From Chryseobacterium edaphi (GTDB lineage Bacteria > Bacteroidota > Bacteroidia > Flavobacteriales > Weeksellaceae): a stretch of DNA of 64,000 bases. Within the stretch, counting starts at the first letter, position 1, and every line of letters starts with the position of its first letter. Position numbers and translations under genes: made by a program. The stretch covers positions 1-64,000 of the forward strand of contig NZ_JAOTEM010000002.1 of assembly GCF_025628985.1 (NCBI RefSeq), given 5' to 3'. Under the pieces are notes generated by a model. That model searched no databases, had not been told where the DNA came from, and saw only the letters and a program-made list of their open reading frames with translations. Below are positions 9,127-17,750 of the stretch, one piece after another.

Positions 9127-11631
9127 TTAATTTTTTCTGTCTAAATATGCTTTTACAAAATTTCTTATTTTAATAAGGAAAGGTTCTTTATAATTTTTGT
9201 CTTCATCAAAGTATCCATAGCCGTAACCATACCCATAACCGTATCCATAACCGTATCCATAACCGTAACCTTGCTTCACAATATAGTCATTATAAACAAT
9301 TCCTAAATGCTTGATCTCATCATTATGATATTTCTCTGTGATCATTTTAAGCATATACTTTTCCGTATATTCATGACGAACAATATATAAATTGGCATCA
9401 GAATATTTCATTAAATCATAAGAATCCGCAACCAATCCTACAGGCGGTGAATCGATAATAATAAAATCGTATCGTGTTTTAAGCTCTTCAATCAACTTCA
9501 GGTTTTTATCACTCATCAAGAGTTCTGATGGATTTGGAGGAATAGGGCCCGATGTTGCCACATCCAGATTTGGAATCTTTGTTTTATTAATAATCTGGTC
9601 GATAGTCACTTCACCCGTTAAATAATTTGAGATCCCATTTTTATTGTCAATATTGAAATCTCCGAAAATCTTGGGCTTTCTTAGATCCATCCCAAGTAAG
9701 ATGGTTTTTTTGTCACTTAAACCTAAAACAGATGCCAAGTTAATGGAAACATAGGTTTTACCCTCACCACCGACAGAAGATGTAATCAAAATCACTTTAC
9801 TTTTACCATCTTCACTAGCCAAAAATCTCATATTGGCTCTTATCCCTCGGAAAGCTTCTGAAACGGAAGATTTAGGATGATCCAAAACAGTAAGCATATT
9901 TTCGTTGGTATTGTTACCGATAACTCCGAGTAAAGGTATTTTGGTAACAGCTAAAAGCTCTTTTATATTTCTGATTTTACTGTCTAAAAGTCCACCAATC
10001 AAAATAAAAACGAATGGTAACGCCAACAAACCTCCGATGATTGCCATCTTCGTACCTTTTACGTTGGGTCCGATTGGTCCCTGACCCAAATTTTTAGCAG
10101 GGTCAATAACACTGATATCCGGCTGATTGGTAGCCAATCTCATTTTACTTTCGTTTTGTCTGGTAAGAAGACTGTTGTAGGTAGCTTCAATCATATTATA
10201 TCCTCGTTCCGCATCCAAATACTTTCGCTGCTTTTCAGGGTAAGTAGATAATTCGGAATTGGCTTCGGCAACCTGCTGATCAATCTTATTGAGCTGATCG
10301 GTATATACAGTATAAATATTTCGTAAAGATCCTGTTGAGTTCTGTTTTGCATCATTGATCAATCTGTTGATCTCTTTCATCGGTTCAGAATTCGGGGTGT
10401 AGATTGACGCAAGTTCTCTTCTTTTTAGATATAATGCTTTCAATTCCGAAACTGAGGCAGAAAAAAGACCGTCTTCAAATCCGGCAGCAGAACTGCTGAT
10501 CATTTTATCAAAACTTTGTGTCTCTACACTATTTCTGATATTATTAAGTGAAGTCATTTTGCTGAGAATTTCAGCTTTTCTAGCTTCTAAATCTTTTATT
10601 TCCTTTAATGATTTTTCATCACGGTTGTCTATATCATAAAGTTTCTCAGAAGTTTTCAGATAATTAAGAACAGAACCACTGGAATCTAATTTTTTCCGTA
10701 TTCCTGCCAGACTTTCCTTCAAATAGTCTTCAGTATTTTTATCGACAGTGTTTTTGTCGATAAATCTTTTTTTCTGCAGCTCATTAACAGATTTATTTAA
10801 GAAATTAACTGTACTGTTAAGATTAAATCCTGTCTTAGAAATAATCATAATCGTATTGATTTCTTTATCGAAATCTACTCCTACAGTTCCGATAATTCCA
10901 TTTACGGCATCATTTACAGTGGTAAGATTTACGATAATGTTTTCAAGTTTAATTTTTGTAGCTACAGGATTTGGAACCAACCTAAATCTCAGATTTGGAG
11001 ATGTATACCATTCATTGACTTTAATGATCTTATTCGCAGGTCTCGCAAAGCTGTTAATACTTTGGAATCCTTCAAATTCATAAGAGTACAGATTCGTAGA
11101 CTCACCTTCTTCGGGCAAAACCACTTCATAAGAACCGCCTCCTTTAGGAATCAGGGTAATAGGGTAATTGATCTGCTGCATATGCTTTCTGTCAACATCT
11201 AAGAAAACCGGCGAATCATCCTTATCAAGATAAGTTGATTTGATAAGACCTTTTGTCTGATAATTGACAAAAAGATTAAGTTCTTTTACTAAAAATTCAT
11301 TGTGAGATCTTGACAAAAGCATCTTTTTCAGATAAACTCCGTCCTGATTTCCTCCTTGTCCCCAAATGAAATTAATCGACTGATTGGGAGTGAAGTAACT
11401 AGCCGTACTGTTTGATATACTTAAAGAAAGATTTGACGAATAAATATTCTGAGCATAATATTTACCATAAAACCATGAAACACCATAACCAATGAAAAGC
11501 ATTAAAACAAACCAATACCAATTTTTTAAAAGCCTTCTTAAAAAGTGTTCAATATCGAATAAAGAGAAAGACCCAAACTTTTCTTTCTGAACAGCGTTTT
11601 TATCTACCGTAGCATCTTTTCCTGGAATCAT
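9127..11631 (-). CDS. Wzc-like polysaccharide co-polymerase and tyrosine autokinase
   Basis: Inner-membrane protein that controls chain length and export of capsule or exopolysaccharide. It has a cytoplasmic N-terminus, a TM helix (about residues 38-58), a large periplasmic Wzz/GNVR part with coiled coil, a second TM near residue 535 and a BY-kinase domain. Kinase motifs: Walker A SSVGGEGKTY (about 617-626), Walker A' LLGMDLRKP and Walker B FIIIDSPPVG (about 727). The tail carries ten Gly-Tyr repeats (residues 788-807), the presumed autophosphorylation cluster. Length 834 aa. The Wza-like partner is immediately upstream. Confidence 0.93.
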   Translation of the reverse strand: MIPGKDATVDKNAVQKEKFGSFSLFDIEHFLRRLLKNWYWFVLMLFIGYGVSWFYGKYYAQNIYSSNLSLSISNSTASYFTPNQSINFIWGQGGNQDGVYLKKMLLSRSHNEFLVKELNLFVNYQTKGLIKSTYLDKDDSPVFLDVDRKHMQQINYPITLIPKGGGSYEVVLPEEGESTNLYSYEFEGFQSINSFARPANKIIKVNEWYTSPNLRFRLVPNPVATKIKLENIIVNLTTVNDAVNGIIGTVGVDFDKEINTIMIISKTGFNLNSTVNFLNKSVNELQKKRFIDKNTVDKNTEDYLKESLAGIRKKLDSSGSVLNYLKTSEKLYDIDNRDEKSLKEIKDLEARKAEILSKMTSLNNIRNSVETQSFDKMISSSAAGFEDGLFSASVSELKALYLKRRELASIYTPNSEPMKEINRLINDAKQNSTGSLRNIYTVYTDQLNKIDQQVAEANSELSTYPEKQRKYLDAERGYNMIEATYNSLLTRQNESKMRLATNQPDISVIDPAKNLGQGPIGPNVKGTKMAIIGGLLALPFVFILIGGLLDSKIRNIKELLAVTKIPLLGVIGNNTNENMLTVLDHPKSSVSEAFRGIRANMRFLASEDGKSKVILITSSVGGEGKTYVSINLASVLGLSDKKTILLGMDLRKPKIFGDFNIDNKNGISNYLTGEVTIDQIINKTKIPNLDVATSGPIPPNPSELLMSDKNLKLIEELKTRYDFIIIDSPPVGLVADSYDLMKYSDANLYIVRHEYTEKYMLKMITEKYHNDEIKHLGIVYNDYIVKQGYGYGYGYGYGYGYGYGYGYFDEDKNYKEPFLIKIRNFVKAYLDRKN
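9211..9270 (-). repeat. 60-bp in-gene repeat encoding (Gly-Tyr)10
   Basis: The minus strand encodes ten consecutive Gly-Tyr pairs, largely as 12-base units of the form GGTTATGGATAC. In-frame gain or loss of six-base steps by slippage would change the number of phosphorylatable tyrosines without breaking the frame. Confidence 0.9.
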
Positions 11632-11633
11632 AA

Positions 11634-12485
11634 TTAAAGGTTTTTAAGAAGTAGGTAAATTGATAACGCGGTAGTAATTACAGTAACTCCACTTATAAGT
11701 GTTTGTATAGGATCTTTTCCAAAACCGTTAAGAGCTCTTCTCTGTGTGGTAAGAAGTATTTCATCTCCATTTTGAACGTAATAATAAGGTGAATTCATTA
11801 CGTCTTCACGAGTAAGATCTATTTTTGCCACTTTAATACCTTCCGGAAGTTTCCTGTGAACAACAATATTTTTTCGATCTACCGTTCTGTTTAAGCCTCC
11901 ATTTATGGATATTGCTTCTGTAAGTGTTAGTGTATTTTTATGTGCTTTTTTTTCCCCTGTAATACCAACTGTTTCTATATCTCCTAAGATATAATAAGTG
12001 ATACCGTCTATATTCAACCTTACTTCAGATTTTCCTTCCTGAAAATTTTCATTTACTTTTTGTTGAATTTCTTTAGCCAAATCCTCAATAGTTTTTCCTT
12101 CAGCCTTAAGGTAACCTATTCCAAAAACATAAATATCCCCATTAGAATCGACTTTTAACCCATTCGTATAGAGATATGCATTTCCACCTGTTCCACCGAC
12201 ACTCGTCCCGCCCCCTGCAACAGAGACACTTCCGCCACCCGTTGATCCTGAAGCATTTAGACTTGAATAAAATTGAGCAGCATCCCCTTTTGGAGTTGTC
12301 ACAATATTAAGGGTTAACATATCGTTTTTGGTAATTCTGTAAACGGGAATATTGTAAGGAATCAAACCCTCTTCATTGATGACAAGACTCTCACTAGGCT
12401 GCATGTATTTAACATCCTTGGTTGTGATGCAAGAAGTCAGGAAAAAGGGTAAAATTAAAAATAATAAATACTTATGGATTTTCAT
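11634..12485 (-). CDS. Wza-like polysaccharide export lipoprotein
   Basis: Outer-membrane lipoprotein of the polysaccharide export family, forming the exit channel for capsule or exopolysaccharide. The lipobox is LTSC (Cys19). The export domain begins near YRITKNDMLTLNIVT, and a SLBB-like part follows (TYYILGDIETVGITGEKKAHK, then SINGGLNRTVDRKNIVVHRK). A Gly/Ser-rich insertion (about residues 80-105) is unusual inside the export domain. A hydrophobic C-terminal helix ends the protein, as in Wza. It ends 2 bases before the Wzc-like gene and has a -7 box at 12506-12513. Confidence 0.9.
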   Translation of the reverse strand: MKIHKYLLFLILPFFLTSCITTKDVKYMQPSESLVINEEGLIPYNIPVYRITKNDMLTLNIVTTPKGDAAQFYSSLNASGSTGGGSVSVAGGGTSVGGTGGNAYLYTNGLKVDSNGDIYVFGIGYLKAEGKTIEDLAKEIQQKVNENFQEGKSEVRLNIDGITYYILGDIETVGITGEKKAHKNTLTLTEAISINGGLNRTVDRKNIVVHRKLPEGIKVAKIDLTREDVMNSPYYYVQNGDEILLTTQRRALNGFGKDPIQTLISGVTVITTALSIYLLLKNL

Positions 12486-12505
12486 CGTAAATTAAATGTA
12501 GTTTG

Positions 12506-12513
12506 CAAAAATA
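12506..12513 (-). promoter_or_regulatory. -7 box (TATTTTTG) before the wza-wzc pair
   Basis: TATTTTTG on the minus strand fits TAnnTTTG and lies about 20 bases upstream of the 12485 start. This is the same short-leader geometry as at topA and the pigment genes. No clear -33 element. Confidence 0.5.
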
Positions 12514-12518
12514 GAAAT

Positions 12519-13649
12519 TTAATTATTACTTTTTAATTTATTGTTTCTAAGCATATAGATAAAATCCGGGAGATAAGCTCCTAAAAATCCAAGTGATAAA
12601 ACAATTATCAACAAAAGATTGACATCAGTATGTCTTAAACCGTAGGCAACGGCAACAATAAAAAGATAATAAGTTATAATATAGAAACTTGATCTCCTGT
12701 GAGTAAGGTCAAGTTTTAAAAGTTTATGGTGAATGTGATTTTTATCTGCCAGAAAAGGAGATTTTTTGTTCCACAGTCTTACAATAATAACGTTCAGAGT
12801 ATCCACAATAGGTAGAATCAAAATAGCCACAGCAATTACCGGAGCAGACTGCAAATGATATCTTGGAACATAGGGCAACTGTCTGTCTATAAAAATGTCT
12901 ATAAAACAAATACAGGTAAATGCCAGTAAAAAACCCAAAAGCATAGAACCGGTGTCTCCCATGAAGATTTTCGCGGCTCGGAATTTGGATAAATTATAGT
13001 AAAGAAATGCCAATACCGATCCAATAATAATTACTGAAAAGATAACAAGAGGAAAATTATACGGTCCTAAACGATAATAGCTGATTCCGAAAAGTGCGCT
13101 GCAAATCAAAGAATATCCTCCCGCTAAGCCATCAATTCCGTCAATAAGATTGAATGCATTGATTAAAATAATGAAGGTAATAATTGTAAAAATTACACTC
13201 ACAAGATAATTAACCTCATAAATTCCGCAAATTCCGAAAAGATTTCTGATTCTGATGTCTGAACCGATAACGATAAAAACAGAAACAACAATCTGAGCAA
13301 CCAGCTTTTTGTAAGCTCTCATCACTACAATATCATCCATCACACCTACGTAAAGCAGGACAATCAATGAAGCAAAGAGAAATTTATATAAATCAAAAAG
13401 TTCGTAGGCAAAAACCGAGGTGCAGATACCGATAGAATAAAAAATAGCGATACCGCCAAGATTGGGAATTTTCCGCATATGCGAACTTCTCACTCCCGGC
13501 TCATCCATCAGATTTTTTCTTCTGGAGATTTTTGTAATCGTGGGAATCGAGAAAAATGTGATAAAAAAAGAGAACAAAAATCCCAGACCTATTCTTACGT
13601 AAAAAATAGAAATTCCGGAGTTATTCAAGAACAATTCAAAATTCTTCAT
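12519..13649 (-). CDS. WecA/MraY-family undecaprenyl-phosphate sugar-1-phosphate transferase
   Basis: Polytopic membrane enzyme that starts surface-glycan synthesis by moving a sugar-1-phosphate (usually HexNAc) from UDP-sugar to undecaprenyl phosphate. About ten or eleven hydrophobic segments. Family motifs: DEPGVRSSHMRKIPNLGG near the N-terminus, NLIDGIDGLAGG with catalytic Asp residues, KIFMGDTGSMLLGF, and HIHHKLLKLDLTHRR matching the C-terminal His-rich loop. Length 376 aa is typical. It lies upstream of the Wza/Wzc genes and uses the lipid carrier made by UppS. Confidence 0.92.
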   Translation of the reverse strand: MKNFELFLNNSGISIFYVRIGLGFLFSFFITFFSIPTITKISRRKNLMDEPGVRSSHMRKIPNLGGIAIFYSIGICTSVFAYELFDLYKFLFASLIVLLYVGVMDDIVVMRAYKKLVAQIVVSVFIVIGSDIRIRNLFGICGIYEVNYLVSVIFTIITFIILINAFNLIDGIDGLAGGYSLICSALFGISYYRLGPYNFPLVIFSVIIIGSVLAFLYYNLSKFRAAKIFMGDTGSMLLGFLLAFTCICFIDIFIDRQLPYVPRYHLQSAPVIAVAILILPIVDTLNVIIVRLWNKKSPFLADKNHIHHKLLKLDLTHRRSSFYIITYYLFIVAVAYGLRHTDVNLLLIIVLSLGFLGAYLPDFIYMLRNNKLKSNN

Positions 13650-13754
13650 TTTTTTCTATTTTAAGTACTTCACGGGCTTAGTTGTCCTTAAAGTCTTAAC
13701 GAAATCATTGTCAGCAAGTTAAAAACAGACCAACAATTTGCTTTCCATTTGTGT

Positions 13755-14756
13755 TTAAATTAATTTTCTTATCAGTTTTTCCTGTCCGGCAAAGAACAGC
13801 AGATAAAAGATTTTTTTTTTCAGGGGCAAAGATAAAAGATAATTCTTATCAAAACGACTGTAAACCAATATATCTTTAAAATTAATATTCCGTTCTTTCA
13901 TAAAAATCTTGAGATTACGTGACATTTCGTAAAAAACAGCTTCATTTTTTACAAAAGCCAAATAGGCCAAAAAAGTATAAACGCCCTCTAAAATCTGGAA
14001 ATTTTTCAGCTCTTTTTTCTTTGATGCATAAGCTGAAGTTTTAAAAAAAACTTCAACATCTTCCACCGCTCTCAATATATCCAGACCTTTTTCTGTATGA
14101 CTTTTCGAAATTGAATCTGTTCTCTCAAGATATTGATAGTGATAATTCTGCGTCTGCGTCAAAACCCTGCATTCCAGTAAAAGCTGCGGAATCAACTGAA
14201 TATCTTCAAAATGAATTCCTTTTTTAAATCTTTTATTTTTAAAAAGTTCTTTCTTAAATAATTTGTTACATGCAAAATAACTTAAATCCGAAAAGACAGA
14301 AAAATTCTCATTAAGATCAATTTTCTCAGGCATATTGGGAATCTGCGTCAGTTTTTGAGTCACATTTCCAATTTCATCAACCTTTTGAATGTTACAGATG
14401 ACCATTTCTGCATCATGTTTTAAGGCTAAATTTAGCATTTCCTCAAACATGGTTGTTGTAACAAAATCGTCACTGTCAACAAATCCTAAATATTCTCCGG
14501 TAGCTCTGTCTATTCCAAAGTTCCTTGCATCGCTCAATCCGCCATTATCCTTATTGAAAGCTTTGATCTTATCAGGAAATCTCTGAGCGTAATTTTGAAT
14601 TATTTTTTCTGAATCATCTTTACTTCCGTCATTGACCACCAAAATTTCAATATTTTGATATGTCTGATTGACCAGAGAATCAAGACATTTAGCCAAATAA
14701 TTTTCGACATTATAAACCGGAACGACGATAGAAATTTTGGAGGGAACGTTTGTCAT
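13755..14756 (-). CDS. Family 2 glycosyltransferase
   Basis: Cytoplasmic inverting GT-A glycosyltransferase for surface polysaccharide. Motifs: SIVVPVYNVENYLAKCLDSL at the N-terminus, VVNDGSKDDS, NGGLSDARNFGI and the metal-binding FVDSDDF (DxD-type). The C-terminal third is basic and hydrophobic, consistent with membrane association. Length 333 aa. Its start is 3 bases past the stop of the arginase-like gene, so both are probably co-transcribed. Donor and acceptor cannot be inferred. Confidence 0.9.
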   Translation of the reverse strand: MTNVPSKISIVVPVYNVENYLAKCLDSLVNQTYQNIEILVVNDGSKDDSEKIIQNYAQRFPDKIKAFNKDNGGLSDARNFGIDRATGEYLGFVDSDDFVTTTMFEEMLNLALKHDAEMVICNIQKVDEIGNVTQKLTQIPNMPEKIDLNENFSVFSDLSYFACNKLFKKELFKNKRFKKGIHFEDIQLIPQLLLECRVLTQTQNYHYQYLERTDSISKSHTEKGLDILRAVEDVEVFFKTSAYASKKKELKNFQILEGVYTFLAYLAFVKNEAVFYEMSRNLKIFMKERNINFKDILVYSRFDKNYLLSLPLKKKIFYLLFFAGQEKLIRKLI

Positions 14757-14759
14757 CGT

Positions 14760-15830
14760 TTAGCTTTTTGTAAATCTTGCGCTCAGCCAGCCTTTTTTAG
14801 CTTCATCAAAATCTTTTCTTGAGCACGGGATACAGTTTTCTATATTTTCATCATCCCCAAAATACCAGAGATTACTGAATGTATCACGTTTGAAAGCATA
14901 TTGTCGGTCTTCTATCAAGACGTAAAACATTTCGTAATATCTTTCCTTAGGATGCGATTGCTGAATGTTGATTCCCTCAATCAGATACCAGATCATTTGT
15001 GCCAAAAGCTGATGATTGAGCTGATTTTCAGAGTAAATATTATAATTAAAAATCCCTACAGATTTCAGATTTTCACTTAATCCGATTTCTTTCATGTAAG
15101 CACAGATTTCTCTTCTGTTTAAACCGTTCACTTGCGGATTCATTGAAAAAGCATCACTGAAACTTTCGATAGCATCACAATTTACCGTTACCAGATCGGC
15201 TTTTCTGAAAAAAGGTTCGGTTCGTTCTGTTGAATTCATCATTTCAGCCAAACGAATGATGTCAAACTCAACTTCTTTGATCAGTTTCACAGAATCAGCC
15301 TCATTCAGATGTTTCTGATACCCTAAATGATGATAATTTTTGATTGAGAAATTTTTTGAACTTAAAATTTTGCTTAAAAAAGTATGCTCGTCAATTCCTT
15401 CGCCCTGTTTTAATGAAATAATATTACTGATCTGAGTATAATTAATATTTTGCTGATGAAAATTTAGTCCTGAAAATAATGAAAAAGCAAAATCATTAGA
15501 ACCTCCAATAATCACAGGAATGGCTCTTTTTGAATGACAAGCCGACAAAACTTCCTGCAAAATATAATGCGAATCTTCCACCGATTTCCCTGAAACCAAA
15601 TCTCCCAGATCAACTATCGGAATTTCAAAATCCAGTTTTGAAAGCTGATAAAATTCTTTTCTGATTGCCGTAAAATCCTGCACCTCTGCATCACCTTTTG
15701 CACCTCTGTAATCGGAAACGAAAAGCAAAACAATGCTGTCTTCTTTTATTTCTTTGGTAATCTGATCGCCAATCTGCCAGTTTTCTGTCCTGAAATTTCT
15801 TGGGGAAATGATAAAATCTTCAAAATTCAT
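14760..15830 (-). CDS. Arginase-fold protein with degenerate metal site
   Basis: The overall pattern fits the ureohydrolase (arginase/formimidoylglutamase) fold: IPVIIGGSNDFAFS (residues 104-117) stands where GGDHS is expected, ISNIISLKQGEGID where DAHxD is expected, and ADLVTVNCDAIESFSDAF where the SxDxDxxDP motif is expected. Most Mn ligands are therefore absent. Bacteroidota carry a diverged arginase-like clade annotated as formimidoylglutamase, and this seems to be a member. A catalytic role is doubtful. 356 aa; tightly linked to the downstream GT2 gene. Confidence 0.7.
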   Translation of the reverse strand: MNFEDFIISPRNFRTENWQIGDQITKEIKEDSIVLLFVSDYRGAKGDAEVQDFTAIRKEFYQLSKLDFEIPIVDLGDLVSGKSVEDSHYILQEVLSACHSKRAIPVIIGGSNDFAFSLFSGLNFHQQNINYTQISNIISLKQGEGIDEHTFLSKILSSKNFSIKNYHHLGYQKHLNEADSVKLIKEVEFDIIRLAEMMNSTERTEPFFRKADLVTVNCDAIESFSDAFSMNPQVNGLNRREICAYMKEIGLSENLKSVGIFNYNIYSENQLNHQLLAQMIWYLIEGINIQQSHPKERYYEMFYVLIEDRQYAFKRDTFSNLWYFGDDENIENCIPCSRKDFDEAKKGWLSARFTKS

Positions 15831-15847
15831 TGTATAATCACTCTTAA

Positions 15848-16300
15848 TTACTTTACTTCAATATATTTAGGTTCAACCTTCCAAATTCTATATTCAATAT
15901 CCATATTTTTTGGAATATAGAAAGTGTACGGTATTACTGACCTATATTCTTCTATCTTTGGAAAGTTATATACTTTTTTATCAATCTTCTTATTAGAACA
16001 ATTGCCATTTTTAAAACTTAATATTTCTATGTTGGGATTGCTTAGTTCATAGTAAGCATATCTTGCTGGTGGAACTAAGAATTTCGTTTCAAGTTTTGCA
16101 TTTAAGCTAGCATTCTCACAATCATACAATTTCATATTTGAAACTAGAAATATTTCTATCTTAAAATCTTTATTATCAATTTTTGAAGGCAATTCAATAT
16201 CTACTTTTTTATATCCATCTTTTGCTTCAGGATATTCAACTTTTTGAGAAAAACAAAAACATACAAATAATAATAAAAACAAGGTGTAGTATTCTTTCAT
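15848..16300 (-). CDS. Small secreted protein, unknown function (150 aa)
   Basis: Not recognised. I choose the ATG at 16300 because it yields a clean signal peptide (YYTLFLLLFVCFCFS, then Q); an in-frame ATG exists 7 codons upstream. The mature protein starts VEYPEAKDGYKKVDIELP and has beta-rich, Lys-rich composition with two cysteines (near CENAS and NGNCSNK). It is 17 bases upstream of the arginase-like gene. Confidence 0.7.
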   Translation of the reverse strand: MKEYYTLFLLLFVCFCFSQKVEYPEAKDGYKKVDIELPSKIDNKDFKIEIFLVSNMKLYDCENASLNAKLETKFLVPPARYAYYELSNPNIEILSFKNGNCSNKKIDKKVYNFPKIEEYRSVIPYTFYIPKNMDIEYRIWKVEPKYIEVK

Positions 16301-16367
16301 CAAATATATTTCAGCAAACATACAAAAAACCCTATAAACTTAGACTTGTTGTAATATTCATTAAAGC

Positions 16368-16396
16368 AAAAAACCGTCAATTAATAGTTTAACGGC
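16368..16396 (-). terminator. Terminator after the beta-propeller gene
   Basis: On the minus strand a hairpin with near-matching arms CCGTTAA/TTGACGG is followed by TTTTTTG. It lies about 30 bases past the 16424 stop and before the 16300 start. Confidence 0.6.
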
Positions 16397-16423
16397 TTGT
16401 ACGAGTATTTTAGAATTACTCTT

Positions 16424-17509
16424 TTAACCCCTCAAAATCTCAAACACAAAAGCTGTAGAAGTTTCAAACGCTCCGCCTTGCGTTGCACCAATTAAGAACT
16501 GAGGTCTTTTCCCATCTTTACTCATCAAAATCATTGGGCGTTCTAATCTTCCGAATCGCTTTAAATGTTTTGCTGGTTCAGGTTCCTGAATATAATGCTT
16601 CATTTCAAGATAAGCGATTTCAGGTTTCGTCCATTTAAGTCCATCTTTTGTCGTTAAATGCAAACCATATTCGTGATTATAAAATCCCATATCACGAGCA
16701 ACCATATGAAATTTTCCGTTTTGTTTCCAGACAAATGCATCTTCCAACTGCGCATTATTAGGCAAAGAAGAAAAATCGATCACAGGATTTTCAGAAACTT
16801 TTTTATAAGGTCCCATTGGAGAATCTGCTTTTGCCAAACCGTATTTTCTGTTTCCTCTGATTGGTCCTTTTTGAGTTTCATACTCTTTAGTGTTCCAGGA
16901 TTTGTAAAACAGCCAAAATTTGCCGTCATTTCCTTTTACAAAAGCGGGATTTGTGGTACAATGATCGTCCCAAGAACCTTCTTTCCCCGGAAGAAGCAAT
17001 GGTTGATCCGGTCTTATCCATTCTCCGTCAAGACTTTTTGAAGTCGCCAATCCGATTCTTTTGGTATTTGTTTTTCCGTTGGAATTTCCCATGAAGAAAA
17101 GGTAATACTGATCGTCCACTTTTTTAATTAGCGGATTGTGACAGGTTGTTGCATCCCAAAATTCACCACCTCTCGGAGTGAGAATCACTTGTTTATGCTG
17201 AAATTCGTCAAATGGCGAATTGGCTTCTGCTCGGCATATCTCAGAACCGTTGAGCCAGCCTCCCATTCCTTTTTCTTTTTTCCATCGGGAATAAAAAAGA
17301 TGAACTTTTCCGTCTTCACCCCAAATTGGCGAACTGCACCAAATGTAATAGCCTTCCAACGAAAATTTTCTTCCGATGGGCTTTAAATTGAAATAAGGTT
17401 TGTCTGAAAAATTTAATGCATTCGTAAATGATGAGCCCAAAATTACCGCCATCATTCCTAAACCAGAAATTTTTAAAAAATCTTTTCGTGTGTATTCTGA
17501 CTGGCTCAT
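16424..17509 (-). CDS. Exported five-bladed beta-propeller glycosidase-like protein
   Basis: Resembles the GH43/GH32/GH117 beta-propeller superfamily: repeated blades with YYIWCSSPIWGEDGKVHLFY, FWDATTCHNPLIKKVDDQYY, GSWDDHCTTNPAFVKGNDGK and QLEDAFVWKQNGKFH, where the acidic residues are candidate catalytic groups. The N-terminus SEYTRKDFLKISGLGMMAV resembles a Tat signal but has Arg-Lys instead of Arg-Arg, so the route is uncertain. Length 361 aa. Substrate unknown; an alpha-galactosidase/sucrase-like or neoagarooligosaccharide-type activity are possibilities. Confidence 0.75.
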   Translation of the reverse strand: MSQSEYTRKDFLKISGLGMMAVILGSSFTNALNFSDKPYFNLKPIGRKFSLEGYYIWCSSPIWGEDGKVHLFYSRWKKEKGMGGWLNGSEICRAEANSPFDEFQHKQVILTPRGGEFWDATTCHNPLIKKVDDQYYLFFMGNSNGKTNTKRIGLATSKSLDGEWIRPDQPLLLPGKEGSWDDHCTTNPAFVKGNDGKFWLFYKSWNTKEYETQKGPIRGNRKYGLAKADSPMGPYKKVSENPVIDFSSLPNNAQLEDAFVWKQNGKFHMVARDMGFYNHEYGLHLTTKDGLKWTKPEIAYLEMKHYIQEPEPAKHLKRFGRLERPMILMSKDGKRPQFLIGATQGGAFETSTAFVFEILRG

Positions 17510-17750
17510 TGTATATGATTTTCAGCTAATATAGAAGAAAAGCAGTGAAATAGTGTCCTGCAGTCTACGGTTTTGCTGTAAGCTTTAAATCAATATAAAA
17601 CAATCTGCCAATGTTGATGATCAATAGTACATCTCATGATATTTTTTTATATTTGATTAAATAATTACTTGAAACAAAATTTAGTAAACTCTACTGATGT
17701 AGTGGATGAGTAAATGTTTATTTCGCTAATAGACACATTACAGAAAAAAA

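Noticed and set aside
14760-15830. Standard formimidoylglutamase for histidine degradation
   Set aside because: The usual metal-binding motifs are missing and no hut genes are near, so the plain enzyme name would overstate the evidence.
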